A DNA stretch of 64,000 nt from NCBI GenBank assembly GCA_021780905.1, contig JAJXXW010000035.1:1-64000 (forward strand), read 5' to 3'. Shown here one piece after another: positions 34,275 through 43,857 of the stretch (its first letter is position 1; every line of letters begins with the position of its first letter). The notes beneath the pieces are model-generated. The model had not been told where the DNA came from, searched no databases, and worked only from the letters and a program-made list of their open reading frames with translations. The stretch is from a bacterium. GTDB taxonomy: Bacteria > Verrucomicrobiota > Verrucomicrobiia > Limisphaerales > UBA11358. Made by a program: the position numbers and the translations under genes.

Positions 34275-35708
34275 ATGGAAACAATTTTAATTCTCGGTGC
34301 CGGCCCCACCGGACTTGGCGCCGCCCGGCGTCTTGAGGAACTGGGCCACTCGAACTGGCGACTGCTGGAAAGCAGTTCCGCCGCGGGCGGTCTGGCCGCG
34401 TCGTTCGTGGATGACCACGGTTTTACCTGGGATATCGGCGGCCATGTGCAGTTCTCGCACTACGAATATTTTGACCGGGCCATGGTGGAGTTTCTTGGCC
34501 AGGATGGCTGGCTGCATCACGAGCGGGAATCGTGGGTCTGGATGCGCGATCGGTTCATCCCCTATCCGTTCCAGAACAACATCCGCCGCCTGCCGCCGGC
34601 GGATTTGGACAAATGCCTGGCCGGCTTGGTGGACATCACCCGCAACGGCCACGTCCAGCCGGCGAACTTCCGGGACTGGATTCTCGCCACATTCGGCCAG
34701 GGTCTTGCGGAGGTTTTCCTGCTGCCCTACAATTTCAAGGTGTGGGCCTATCCGCCGGAATTGATGAACGCGGTTTGGGTCGGCGAGCGCGTGGCGGTGA
34801 CGGATCTCAAACGGGTGCTGCACAATCTCGTCCATGCCCGGGATGATGTCTCTTGGGGACCAAACAACACCTTTCAATTCCCGGTGCGCGGCGGCACCGG
34901 GGCCATCTGGCGCGCGTGCGCGGAGCGGTTGCCGCAAGACCGGCTGCAATACAACACCCGTGTGATGGGCATTGACCTGAAAGAAAAAACCGTCACGACG
35001 GCTGATGGCCGGAGTTTCCGCTACCACTATCTGATTTCCACCATTCCGCTTACGGAACTGATTCAACTCACCGGCCAGACGCAGTTTCAGCCGGCGGCGG
35101 AGCGGGGTCTGCTCCATTCGTCCTCCAATATTTTTGGCATCGGCTTGCGTGGCCAGCCGCGCGCCGAACTGGCGAAAAAGTGCTGGATGTATTTTCCCGA
35201 GGACAATTGCCCGTTCTACCGGGTCACGGTCTTCAGCAACTACTCGCCGAACAACGTGCCAGACATCCGCCATTACTGGTCGCTGATGGCCGAAGTCTCG
35301 GAATCGCCGCACAAGCCGGTGGACCAGACGCGGCTGATGGAGCAGGTGATTGACGGGCTGCTGGCCACGCGGCTGATTGAGCGGAGGGAGGACATTGTCT
35401 CCACTTGGAAATACCGGGCGGGGCATGGTTATCCCACGCCCGGCCTGCAACGGGACGCGGCCCTGGCCGAGATCATCCCGTTTTTTGAATCCAAGAATGT
35501 TTATTCGCGCGGCCGCTTCGGTCTGTGGAAATACGAGGTGAGCAATCAAGATCATTCCTTCATGCAAGGGGTGGAGATCGTCGAACGCCTCCGGAACGGC
35601 TGTGCCGAAGTCACGGCTGCCAACCCCAATCTGGCCAACAGCAAAAAACATCCGTGGCCGTTCGAATCATGGACCCCGAAAAATCTATGGGCCGCAAACC
35701 CTGCCTGA
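34275..35708 (+). CDS. FAD-dependent oxidoreductase, UDP-galactopyranose-mutase-like
   Basis: The 477-residue flavoprotein has an N-terminal dinucleotide-binding motif (ILILGAGPTGLGAARRLEEL), the E-rich ribose contact LLESSSAAGG and DIGGHVQFSHYEYFDR. Its C-terminus (WKYEVSNQDHSFMQGVEIVE) is like the FAD-closing helix of amine-oxidoreductase/mutase proteins. UDP-galactopyranose mutases are about 370-390 residues, so this is a longer relative. A role in making a nucleotide-sugar precursor is plausible, but the substrate is open. ATG 34275 follows the wzt-like stop directly. Confidence 0.75.
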   Translation: METILILGAGPTGLGAARRLEELGHSNWRLLESSSAAGGLAASFVDDHGFTWDIGGHVQFSHYEYFDRAMVEFLGQDGWLHHERESWVWMRDRFIPYPFQNNIRRLPPADLDKCLAGLVDITRNGHVQPANFRDWILATFGQGLAEVFLLPYNFKVWAYPPELMNAVWVGERVAVTDLKRVLHNLVHARDDVSWGPNNTFQFPVRGGTGAIWRACAERLPQDRLQYNTRVMGIDLKEKTVTTADGRSFRYHYLISTIPLTELIQLTGQTQFQPAAERGLLHSSSNIFGIGLRGQPRAELAKKCWMYFPEDNCPFYRVTVFSNYSPNNVPDIRHYWSLMAEVSESPHKPVDQTRLMEQVIDGLLATRLIERREDIVSTWKYRAGHGYPTPGLQRDAALAEIIPFFESKNVYSRGRFGLWKYEVSNQDHSFMQGVEIVERLRNGCAEVTAANPNLANSKKHPWPFESWTPKNLWAANPA

Positions 35709-36829
35709 TTTTCAACAATTATTATGGGATGCGGCCCACCGATGGCGGGCCCAGCGGGTTTCTCGCGCAAAATTTACTGGGCCATCCCGGTGCCGACTAC
35801 CATTTGGGCCAGTGTCATGGCGAGCCGCCGCGTTCGCGGTGGCAGCGATTTCGCCAGGGCTATCTGCATTACAACCGGGTCGGCACCTTGAAGAAAATGG
35901 GGATGCCGTCCGACAGCCATTTCGGACCTTGGATGCTTTCCGCCCGGCACACTTTTGTCCGTGAAAACGCCCGGCACTATCCTTGGATTTGGTTTCATGA
36001 CATTTGGGGTCTGGCCGCCTGTTGCGACCTGCTCCAGTCGCATCAAAAAATCATCCTGCAATCCCATTGCCCGGAACTGCCGAGCGAAGAGGCGGCCAGT
36101 TTGGGAATCCATTTGCCGGAACTGATGGCGGTTCGAGCGGCGGAACGGCGCGCTTTTGACCGGGCCGATGTCTGTGTCTTTCCCCATGCCGGTGCCCAGG
36201 CCATATATGCCCCCTTGTTGAAGCCGGGGACGCGGATAGAATATTTGTTGAGCGGAAGCCAGCAGCTCAAAACCCGCCACACGCTGCCACTAGATCCAAA
36301 ATATATTTACTACCTTTACATTGGCCGCCGCAACGCCATCAAAGGTTTTGACATCATCATCCAGGCGTTTGAACAGGCTTACCGGACGGATGCCTCCCTG
36401 CGCCTGCTGTTGGTTGGCGGCGGCGATCCAGTCCGGCATCCCGGCATCATTGATCTTGGCCGGTCGGAGGAACCCGGAAACTGGATTGCGGCCTGCGATT
36501 TTTTTGTCAGCGCCAACCGCCAGAGTTATTTCGACCTTTCCGTGATGGAGGCTTTGTCACTGGGCACGCCGCTGATCATCGCCAGCACCGGCGGCCATCG
36601 TTTTTTTGCCGATTTGAACGCACCCGGAATCACCGCCATCCGCGCCGCCAATCCTGAACTGCTGGCCCAAGCCATGTTGCAGAACCGCAAAAAGCGCGGT
36701 GAAAACCGGGCGGCCACCGTCAGCAACCAGAAAATATTCGACGAACAACTGGCCAGCGAACATTATCGCTCGCGGCTGGATCACCTGCTACGACAGTTGG
36801 TGACGGTGCCGGCGGATGCCGGTTCGTGA
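35669..36829 (+). CDS. Glycosyltransferase, GT4-like
   Basis: The 386-residue protein has a GT-B fold pattern. The N-terminal half (CLIFNNYYGMRPTDGGPSGF, YPWIWFHDIWGL) is followed by the C-terminal donor site: YYLYIGRRNAIKGFDIII, then FFVSANRQSYFDLSVMEAL with SLGTPLIIASTGGH. It lacks a strict EX7E but keeps the spacing. The start at ATG 35669 overlaps the flavoprotein gene by 40 bases; ATG 35687 is an alternative. Donor and acceptor sugars are unknown. Confidence 0.75.
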   Translation: MDPEKSMGRKPCLIFNNYYGMRPTDGGPSGFLAQNLLGHPGADYHLGQCHGEPPRSRWQRFRQGYLHYNRVGTLKKMGMPSDSHFGPWMLSARHTFVRENARHYPWIWFHDIWGLAACCDLLQSHQKIILQSHCPELPSEEAASLGIHLPELMAVRAAERRAFDRADVCVFPHAGAQAIYAPLLKPGTRIEYLLSGSQQLKTRHTLPLDPKYIYYLYIGRRNAIKGFDIIIQAFEQAYRTDASLRLLLVGGGDPVRHPGIIDLGRSEEPGNWIAACDFFVSANRQSYFDLSVMEALSLGTPLIIASTGGHRFFADLNAPGITAIRAANPELLAQAMLQNRKKRGENRAATVSNQKIFDEQLASEHYRSRLDHLLRQLVTVPADAGS

Positions 36830-36892
36830 TGGAACGGTAATTTCCCCTCTGGCGTTTGGTTCAAACTGTCTTGATCGAATCGTCCGACGGCA

Positions 36893-38137
36893 ATGAAAGT
36901 TGTTTTTTGCTATTATGACGGGCCCAATGATGTGGGCGGCGTGTCGTCCTGGTTGCAGCGGTTGTTGCCAGGTCTGCAAGCGGTGGGCGTGGAGGTGGAA
37001 GTGCATATGTTTGGCTCCTCCGGGGCCAATTGCGCTGGGTTCGCTCGTCAAGGAATTCCCTTTCGCCTGATTCCGGGCGAACCTGAAACTCCGCGGGCGG
37101 TGCGAAATTGCCTGAAGCTGATTGAGGAAAGCCAGCCTGACATTTATGTGCCGAATTGCATCGTGCCGGCTTACTTCGCCGCCGGCATGGCCCGCCGACA
37201 GGGGGTGCACACCGTGGGCGTCTTGCATTCGGTTGATCCGTTTTATGAGGCCGTTGTGGACGAGTTTGTTTGTGGTGCCCCGGCCTTCCGCCTTTCGTCG
37301 TTGGTGGCGGTCTCAAAATTCATCGAGGAATCGGTGGCCGTATCAACCGAAAAACACAAGGTCATCACCCGGCGCATTGGCTGTGGAGTTCCGCTCGCAA
37401 GCGAATTTGCACAGCGTTCGGAGGATGTTTTTCGTCTGGTCTACACCGGACGGTTGGAAGAGGAGCAAAAAAGAATTAGTGAAGTCACTCGCGCGATGTG
37501 CGCAGTGGTGAAACAAAACCCCGGTGTGGAAGCATGGATTGTGGGCGACGGCAGCGCCCGCCCCGCCGTCGAGCGCATCATTCAGACGAGCGGCCTGGGC
37601 CCGCATCGCGTCAAGCTGCTCGGGCGGGTGGAGGTTTCGCGCATCTATTCCGTGCTCCAACAGTGTCACGCCTTTGTGTTGCTGTCCGATTATGAAGGGT
37701 TGCCGGTTTCCATGCTGGAGGCCATGGCTGTCGGGGTGGTGCCCATTTGTTTGGATATGCGCAGCGGCATTCGAGAAGCGATCCAGTCGGGTTTCAACGG
37801 CTTGATTGTCCAGAACCGGCAGGAGGATTTTTACGCGGCCGTTCAAACCCTGAAAAACGACTCGGTGCGCTGGGCGGAATTTTCCGCGAACGCCCGCGCG
37901 ACGGTGCGGGAAAGATTTTCGGAGGAAGCCTGCGCCTCCGCGTGGGAGGAACTCCTAAGATCCTTTGATCGAACCCCGCGCCGCCCGCCATTTAAGTCCC
38001 CCCGCCTCCTTTCGCTGCCGCGCCGGAATCCCAAGTTTGGGATTTATGACCAAAGAACTCCGCTGTTAAGAAAGGGGCTGAACCATCTGCGAATCACCCT
38101 CGGTCATTATCGGCGAAAGCTTTTCCCGGCCGCTTGA
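36893..38137 (+). CDS. Glycosyltransferase family 4
   Basis: The 414-residue GT-B enzyme has an N-terminal acceptor domain (VVFCYYDGPNDVGGVSSWLQ, with the Gly-Gly loop). Its C-terminal donor domain comprises FRLVYTGRLEEEQKRISEVT, EAWIVGDGSARPAVERII, then CHAFVLLSDYEGLPVSMLEA with the E-G-x-P-x-x-x-x-E signature. A C-terminal basic extension of about 60 residues may bind the membrane surface. The stop overlaps the next gene start. Confidence 0.88.
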   Translation: MKVVFCYYDGPNDVGGVSSWLQRLLPGLQAVGVEVEVHMFGSSGANCAGFARQGIPFRLIPGEPETPRAVRNCLKLIEESQPDIYVPNCIVPAYFAAGMARRQGVHTVGVLHSVDPFYEAVVDEFVCGAPAFRLSSLVAVSKFIEESVAVSTEKHKVITRRIGCGVPLASEFAQRSEDVFRLVYTGRLEEEQKRISEVTRAMCAVVKQNPGVEAWIVGDGSARPAVERIIQTSGLGPHRVKLLGRVEVSRIYSVLQQCHAFVLLSDYEGLPVSMLEAMAVGVVPICLDMRSGIREAIQSGFNGLIVQNRQEDFYAAVQTLKNDSVRWAEFSANARATVRERFSEEACASAWEELLRSFDRTPRRPPFKSPRLLSLPRRNPKFGIYDQRTPLLRKGLNHLRITLGHYRRKLFPAA

Positions 38138-40185
38138 TCCCGCCATGCCAGCCGCCAACATTCGTGTCCGCCAAAACCTCCAGCTACCAGCCGCACATTG
38201 ATGGCCTGCGGGCGATTGCCATCCTCAGCGTGGTGTTTTATCACGCGGGTCTGGGCTGTCCCGGCGGCTATGTGGGCGTGGATGTCTTTTTCGTCATCTC
38301 CGGCTACCTCATCACCTCGCTGATCCTTAAAGACCTCCGCGAAGACAATTTTTCTTTGGTCAATTTTTGGGAGCGGCGGTTGCGCCGGATTTTCCCCGCG
38401 CTCGCGGCCACGGTGCTCCTCACTCTGCTGGCCGGGTGGTTTCTCCTGTTGCCGGACGACTTGGAGAAGCTGGGCAAGTCCACCATTGCCCAGGGGCTGC
38501 TTTCGGCGAATTTTTATTTTTGGCGCACGGACAACTACTTTGGCGGGGCCAACGAGGACAAGCCGCTGCTGCATACCTGGTCGCTCGCGGTCGAGGAGCA
38601 GTTTTATCTGTTCTTTCCCCTTGTGCTCGTCTGGTTGTTCCGGCGCGCGGAATTCCGCCGGCCGCACGTCTTGGTTTCCCTGCTGCTGGCCGGATTGGCG
38701 GCGAGCCTGCTGGTGGCTGTCTGGGGAGTGAAGCACCAGCCCTATGCCACGTTTTTTCTCCTGCCGACGCGCGCCTGGGAACTGGGCTGTGGTGCGCTGG
38801 TCGCCGTGTTGGCCGGGACCACTGTTCCTGCTTCGCGCCGGGTTCGTGAAGCAACTTCCTGGCTTGGGCTGGCGGGAATCTTTTTGCCCGTGTGGCTTTA
38901 CCATGACAACACGCCGTTTCCGGGACTGGCCGCCCTGCCGCCCTGCCTGGGCACCGGATTGCTGATCTGGGCGAACTCGACCGCCGCGAATACCGGAATG
39001 CCAGCAACGCCCCGCACGCTGCCGGCGGTTTGCCTCTCCTGGCCGGCGGCGACCTTCATCGGCCTCATTTCCTATTCGCTCTACCTTTGGCATTGGCCGG
39101 TCATGGCGTTCAGCAACTATTGGAAAACCGCCTTGTTTTCGCAGGCCGACCGCTGGGGGCTTGTCGTGGTTTCCTTTACGCTGGCCGTCCTCTCGTGGCG
39201 CTGCATCGAAACACCGTTCCGCAACCGGTCCATCTGCGGGACGCGCCGGGGAATTTTTTTGCTGGTGTCGGGCGTTTCATCCCTTTCCCTCATTTGCAGT
39301 GGATCGCTGATCTTGTCAGATGGGTTTCCGGCCCGCATCCCGCCAGCTGCCCTAGCGGTGGTCCAAGCGGTGGCGCAAAATGCCGACGTGTGGAAACAAT
39401 ATTCCGCCGTGGACGGGAATATCAAAAATATTTCCGAGGTCAGAAACGACCGGCTGAAATCGTTTGGAAGCACCAACCCGGACGCCCCGTTGAAGTTCCT
39501 GGTTTTGGGCGACAGCCACGCCGGCTGTTCGATCCCGATTTTTGACCGGCTTGGTCGGGAGCATGGCGTGGCGGGAGCCGCCATCACGTATCAGGGCACG
39601 CCGCCGGTGTTCGGTTGGAAGCAGCATTTCCGCCATGCGGCCAGCAACCCCGACCAGTTGTGGCGGGCGGCATTGGAGTATGCGAAGCGCAACCACGTCA
39701 GCCATGTTTTTCTGGTTGCCTATTGGAGCAATTACCAGCGCGCGGTTGGCGCCGGGCAATTGGAACAGTCCCTGGCGGACACGATAAAACTTTTCCAGGC
39801 CAGCGGGGTGACAGTCTGGGTGGTGCTGGATAATCCAACCTATGAAGGCGATGTCGTGAAGGCGCTGGTGAGGAAAACTTTGTTTCCACAGCTGGCTCCG
39901 CAACCAGGCGCCTGCACCGAAGCCGATCACCTGATGCGCAATAGCGCGCTCTATGCACTGTGGAAAAAAGAGGCAAGCCCAAGGTTTCTGGATCCGGCCC
40001 CGTTTTTCCTCGACCCCCAAAATGGAACCTTTGTCGTCACGCAGGCCGGCGTGCCACTTTACTTTGACCATGACCACCTGACGCTGCGCGGCGAGGAAAT
40101 CGGGCTGCTGCCGCTACTGCAACCGATTTTTGAAAAGGAGCTGACGCCGGCGCGTTTGTCCGGCAACACCCCGGCACGACTGTGA
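38134..40185 (+). CDS. OafA/YrhL-type acyltransferase with C-terminal SGNH domain
   Basis: The 683-residue protein has an N-terminal acyltransferase-3 membrane domain with about ten helices. It begins HIDGLRAIAILSVVFYHAG, with the catalytic-type His, and continues VGVDVFFVISGYLITSLIL and LLHTWSLAVEEQFYLFFPLV. Its periplasmic SGNH-hydrolase-like domain has FLVLGDSHAGCSIPIF (GDSH) and a C-terminal D-H pair (YFDHDHLTLRGEE). Such proteins O-acetylate or acylate surface polysaccharide. The likely start is TTG 38134, which overlaps the stop of the preceding gene (TTGA); no ATG gives the full conserved N-terminus. Confidence 0.9.
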   Translation: MIPPCQPPTFVSAKTSSYQPHIDGLRAIAILSVVFYHAGLGCPGGYVGVDVFFVISGYLITSLILKDLREDNFSLVNFWERRLRRIFPALAATVLLTLLAGWFLLLPDDLEKLGKSTIAQGLLSANFYFWRTDNYFGGANEDKPLLHTWSLAVEEQFYLFFPLVLVWLFRRAEFRRPHVLVSLLLAGLAASLLVAVWGVKHQPYATFFLLPTRAWELGCGALVAVLAGTTVPASRRVREATSWLGLAGIFLPVWLYHDNTPFPGLAALPPCLGTGLLIWANSTAANTGMPATPRTLPAVCLSWPAATFIGLISYSLYLWHWPVMAFSNYWKTALFSQADRWGLVVVSFTLAVLSWRCIETPFRNRSICGTRRGIFLLVSGVSSLSLICSGSLILSDGFPARIPPAALAVVQAVAQNADVWKQYSAVDGNIKNISEVRNDRLKSFGSTNPDAPLKFLVLGDSHAGCSIPIFDRLGREHGVAGAAITYQGTPPVFGWKQHFRHAASNPDQLWRAALEYAKRNHVSHVFLVAYWSNYQRAVGAGQLEQSLADTIKLFQASGVTVWVVLDNPTYEGDVVKALVRKTLFPQLAPQPGACTEADHLMRNSALYALWKKEASPRFLDPAPFFLDPQNGTFVVTQAGVPLYFDHDHLTLRGEEIGLLPLLQPIFEKELTPARLSGNTPARL

Positions 40186-40190
40186 AACCC

Positions 40191-41411
40191 ATGAAAATCC
40201 ACCATGTTTCATCCGCGCCGATCAACGGGGGCGCGGCACGGGCGGGCTTGCGTCTGCATCAGGGCTTGTGCCAGACGGACGACATGGAGTCGCTTTGGCT
40301 CGACGCGGGTGGCCTGCCGGACGCGCCCCGCGCCAGGCATCTGAACGCGGCTAGCCGTCCGACTCCGTTGTGGACGCGGGTGCATCGCGCACAGTGGCGC
40401 CGCCGGCTGCGAAAGCATTTGGCCGGAGCCACGACGCCTTACAGCAGCCCTTTTGGTTGGGGCAGCCCGCTTCCATTTCAAAGCCTTCCGGTGCCGGATG
40501 TCTGGAATCTGCATTGGGTTTCACAGTTTCTGGATTGGGAACGGCTGTTGCCATGGTTGGCGAAGCAGGCTCCGATCGTCTGGACTTTGCACGACCTGAA
40601 CCCGCTGCTGGGCATCTGGCATTACGCGCCGCTGGCTGGGGAATTGAATCAAGACCGGCAACGGATGGAACAAAAAGCCATCGTTTTCAAGCAGCGGGCG
40701 CTGGCGCGTATCCCGAAAAACCGGCTGACTTTCGTCGGCCCTTCCGAATGGATGGTGGAGCAATGCCGCCGCAGCCCGGTGACGCAAGACTTTGAGGTGG
40801 TTCATATCCCCTACGGACTGGATCCCGGGACTTTTGCGGCCAGGGACAAAAGAATTGTTCGCTCCATGTTTGGCATCCCCGATGAGGTGTGGGTGCTGGG
40901 TTTTGTCGCCGACGGAATCAGCGACCCGCGGAAAGGCATCCGCCAACTGGAGTCGGCCATTCGGTCGTTGCCCGCAGCCCTGCCGGTGCATCTGCTCACG
41001 GTGGGCAACGGTCATTCGCCGGCCTTCAACTTTCCGCACCATCATTTGGGACCGATCCAAAGCGACCATCTGCTTTCATTTTTTTACTCCGCATGCGATC
41101 TGTTTGTCTGTCCTTCTTTGCAGGACAACCTGCCCAACACCGTGCTGGAAGCCATGGCGTGTGGAACCCCGGTGGCCGCCTACGACACGGGCGGCCTGCC
41201 GGACATGGTGCGCGAAGGGGTATCTGGCCGGCTCGCGAATCCGGTGGGCGACGCACCAGCGTTGGCGGCTGTCATCAGCGGCCTGCTGTCCAACCCGGCG
41301 GGCTTGTCGGAGTTGCGGGCGCGGGCGCGGGCACTGGCGGTTAAAGATTATTCGCTTGGAGTCCAGGCCGGCCATTACCGCGAACTTTACCTGAGCCGCG
41401 TGGTTACTTGA
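40191..41411 (+). CDS. Glycosyltransferase family 4 (WcaC-like)
   Basis: The 406-residue GT-B enzyme has the N-terminal KIHHVSSAPINGGAARAGLR, a middle WNLHWVSQFLDWERLLPWL and IVWTLHDLNPLLG, and the donor-site signature DLFVCPSLQDNLPNTVLEAM followed by ACGTPVAAYDTGGLPDMV. The HWVSQ and WTLHD pattern is shared with the enzyme at 43854, so the two may be paralogues. GTG 40182 overlapping the previous stop is an alternative start. Confidence 0.87.
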   Translation: MKIHHVSSAPINGGAARAGLRLHQGLCQTDDMESLWLDAGGLPDAPRARHLNAASRPTPLWTRVHRAQWRRRLRKHLAGATTPYSSPFGWGSPLPFQSLPVPDVWNLHWVSQFLDWERLLPWLAKQAPIVWTLHDLNPLLGIWHYAPLAGELNQDRQRMEQKAIVFKQRALARIPKNRLTFVGPSEWMVEQCRRSPVTQDFEVVHIPYGLDPGTFAARDKRIVRSMFGIPDEVWVLGFVADGISDPRKGIRQLESAIRSLPAALPVHLLTVGNGHSPAFNFPHHHLGPIQSDHLLSFFYSACDLFVCPSLQDNLPNTVLEAMACGTPVAAYDTGGLPDMVREGVSGRLANPVGDAPALAAVISGLLSNPAGLSELRARARALAVKDYSLGVQAGHYRELYLSRVVT

Positions 41412-41434
41412 AAATATCCCGACGCCGTCCCTGC

Positions 41435-42598
41435 ATGTCCAAGCCGAGAATACTGCTCGTGTCCTACACCGTCCCGGAAAACCGCATGGGCGGCGCGCTG
41501 ATTCTATATCGGCACTTTGTCCGCAAGAATGATTTTGAGATCGGGGTGGTCACCAACAACGCGGTCGCAGTGCCGGGAGTTTTTTACCGGCACATCCCGG
41601 AACCACGCTGGCTGCGGCGGCTCAAAAACACCCGCTTCAATTTATGGCTGGAGGACTACACCCACTTGGTTCATTCGTGGACGTTTGACCACCGGCTGCT
41701 GGCGGCCGCACGGGAATTCCAGCCGGATCTTATATTCAACGTGGCGGAAACATATTTCTCGTTTCAGGCGCGGGCGCTGGCAAAAAAACTGGGGGTCCCT
41801 TTCGTCGCTTATTTCATGGACTGGGCCACCTATGCCGCCCGCTGCCATTCCTGGGCCGCGCCATCCCTGGACCGGATGTATCGCCGGCTCTATCGCCAGG
41901 CGGACCTGGCCTTCTGCATTTGTGATGGCATGAAAAAGGAGTTGGGGCCGCATCCCAATGCCCAGGTCCTTTATCCCAGCGGGGCGGACATTCATCTGGA
42001 AATTCCCCCGGCCCGCATGGAAAACGGGAAATTCACCTTTTGTTTTGCCGGCAACCTGAACCACTGGTATGGGCGGATGGTTCAGGATTTGATGTTGGCC
42101 ACCGAAGCGGACGCCGACGGGACCCTCGGGCTGCGGGTGTTCGGGGCGCATCATAATTGGCCGGAAAAATTTGCGGCTGACCAAGCCGCCAAAGGGGTGT
42201 TTCTCGGATTTCGTTCGTTTGAGCAACTCATCCCGGAATTTCAAAAGGCGGACGCGTTCCTGTTGCCGATGGGTTTTGGCGCCGACGCGGCCCTGATTGA
42301 ACGGACGAGCTTCAAGACCAAGCTGCTGGATTACATTATTTTTGAAAAACCGATTCTAGTCTGGGGGCCGGAATATTCCACCGCCGTTGACATCGCAAAA
42401 AAATACGACTGCGCCTATTGCGTCACCGACCCCAGCCCGAAAGCCGCCCTGGCCGGCATGAAAGCCCTGGCAACCAACCCGGCCCTGGCCGCCCGGCTGG
42501 TGAAAAACGCCACGCAACTGCGGGAGACCGGATTGAACCACAACAACGTTCACGCCATCCTGAAAACGGAGATGGAAAAATTGTTGCCGCGAAAATAA
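41435..42598 (+). CDS. Glycosyltransferase, GT-B fold
   Basis: The 387-residue protein begins KPRILLVSYTVPENRMGGAL, and its donor half has GKFTFCFAGNLNHWYGRMVQ and GVFLGFRSFEQLIPEFQKAD. The C-terminal part (FLLPMGFGADAALIERTSFK, then KLLDYIIFEKPILVWGPEYS) resembles glycosyltransferases with a modified nucleotide-binding site. Specificity is unknown. The start ATG 41435 is preferred to TTG 41408. The stop overlaps the next ATG (TAATG). Confidence 0.78.
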   Translation: MSKPRILLVSYTVPENRMGGALILYRHFVRKNDFEIGVVTNNAVAVPGVFYRHIPEPRWLRRLKNTRFNLWLEDYTHLVHSWTFDHRLLAAAREFQPDLIFNVAETYFSFQARALAKKLGVPFVAYFMDWATYAARCHSWAAPSLDRMYRRLYRQADLAFCICDGMKKELGPHPNAQVLYPSGADIHLEIPPARMENGKFTFCFAGNLNHWYGRMVQDLMLATEADADGTLGLRVFGAHHNWPEKFAADQAAKGVFLGFRSFEQLIPEFQKADAFLLPMGFGADAALIERTSFKTKLLDYIIFEKPILVWGPEYSTAVDIAKKYDCAYCVTDPSPKAALAGMKALATNPALAARLVKNATQLRETGLNHNNVHAILKTEMEKLLPRK

Positions 42599-43857
42599 TG
42601 GAGCAGGCCAGCCAGTTGAAAACCGGCGGTTCCGCCAAGCCGGGAAAGCCGTTGAAGATTGCCTTGAGCATCTGGATGTTCAAGCCGGGCACCGGCGGTT
42701 TGCAGGCACATGCCGAGCAGCTTGCACGGGCGTTGCGGCAACAAGGACATGAAGTGGTGGTGGTGACCCGCGCCTACAGTCGCGTCCCCGAATTTCTGGA
42801 TTTTTTGTTTTTCAACGAACCGGCGGGCGATACCGAGGTCAACGGCGTGCGTGTCCGGCCACTGCGGCTTGATCCCGTTTGGCGGCCGGTCCAATGGCTG
42901 CTGTCCAAGTGCATCCATCATCCCGGCCTGCAAAAGTTTGGCGTATGGCTCTACGAACTCCAGGCGCGGCGGCCGACGCGGGCGGCCTTCATGGGATTCG
43001 ACCTGATTCATCATGTCGGCCAGGCGACGGCACTTATCGGGTTTGCGGCGGAGCAGGCCGCCCGTTCTCACCGGGTGCCATTTGTGGTTCAGCCCACGTG
43101 CCACCCCTATCAAGCGGGCGATGATCCTTTGGATCACTTGTTGTTCAAACGTGCGGACCGGCTGCTCGTCCATACCCGGTTTGAGGCCGGGCATTTCATT
43201 TTCGGAAATTACCGGATGCCAGTGGACGTGGTGGGCAATGGGATTGAGGACCGGACCGACGGCGACGCAGAGCGGTTCCGTCGGCAGACGGGCATCTCCG
43301 GTCCCATTGTGCTTTACATCGGTCGCAAGGATCCGGACAAAGGTTACCCGCTGGTCGTGGAGGCATTCCGCCATTTGCGCGCAAAATTGCCCGACCTCAA
43401 CCTGGTCTGCATCGGGCCGTCCGGCGGCAACCCAGCGGAAGCGCAACCCCGATTCCACGACATGGAATTCGTCTCCGAACAGACCAAGCACGACGCCCTG
43501 GCCGCCTGCGACTGCCTGTGCGTGCCGTCGGTCGGCGAATCTTTCGGGCTGGTGTATATGGAGGCCGGCCGATACTCCAAGCCGGTGGTCGCCCGGCGGC
43601 TGCCGGTGCTGGAGGAACTGCTGGAAAACGGGCGGGCGGGCCTTTTGGTTGGCCAACCCGATGTCAAAAATAATCATGTGCCGTTGGCGGCCGAAGAACT
43701 GGCGGCCACCTTGGAGCAGCTTTTGGCCACGCCGGAAAAACGCCGCGAACTCGGCCAGAATTGCCGCCGGGTTTCCGAAAAATTCATCTGGCCGGAGGTG
43801 GTCAGACAATTTGAGTCGGCCTACCAGGCGGCACTGGTTGGCGTTGCGGACCAATGA
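42598..43857 (+). CDS. Glycosyltransferase family 4
   Basis: The 419-residue GT-B enzyme has the N-terminal acceptor site KIALSIWMFKPGTGGLQAHA and a donor domain with IVLYIGRKDPDKGYPLVVEA. The signature is LAACDCLCVPSVGESFGLVY with MEAGRYSKPVVARRLPVLEE (E-S-F-G-x-x-x-x-E). The first 18 residues are a flexible lead. The gene overlaps both neighbours by one to four bases, indicating tight translational coupling. Confidence 0.88.
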   Translation: MEQASQLKTGGSAKPGKPLKIALSIWMFKPGTGGLQAHAEQLARALRQQGHEVVVVTRAYSRVPEFLDFLFFNEPAGDTEVNGVRVRPLRLDPVWRPVQWLLSKCIHHPGLQKFGVWLYELQARRPTRAAFMGFDLIHHVGQATALIGFAAEQAARSHRVPFVVQPTCHPYQAGDDPLDHLLFKRADRLLVHTRFEAGHFIFGNYRMPVDVVGNGIEDRTDGDAERFRRQTGISGPIVLYIGRKDPDKGYPLVVEAFRHLRAKLPDLNLVCIGPSGGNPAEAQPRFHDMEFVSEQTKHDALAACDCLCVPSVGESFGLVYMEAGRYSKPVVARRLPVLEELLENGRAGLLVGQPDVKNNHVPLAAEELAATLEQLLATPEKRRELGQNCRRVSEKFIWPEVVRQFESAYQAALVGVADQ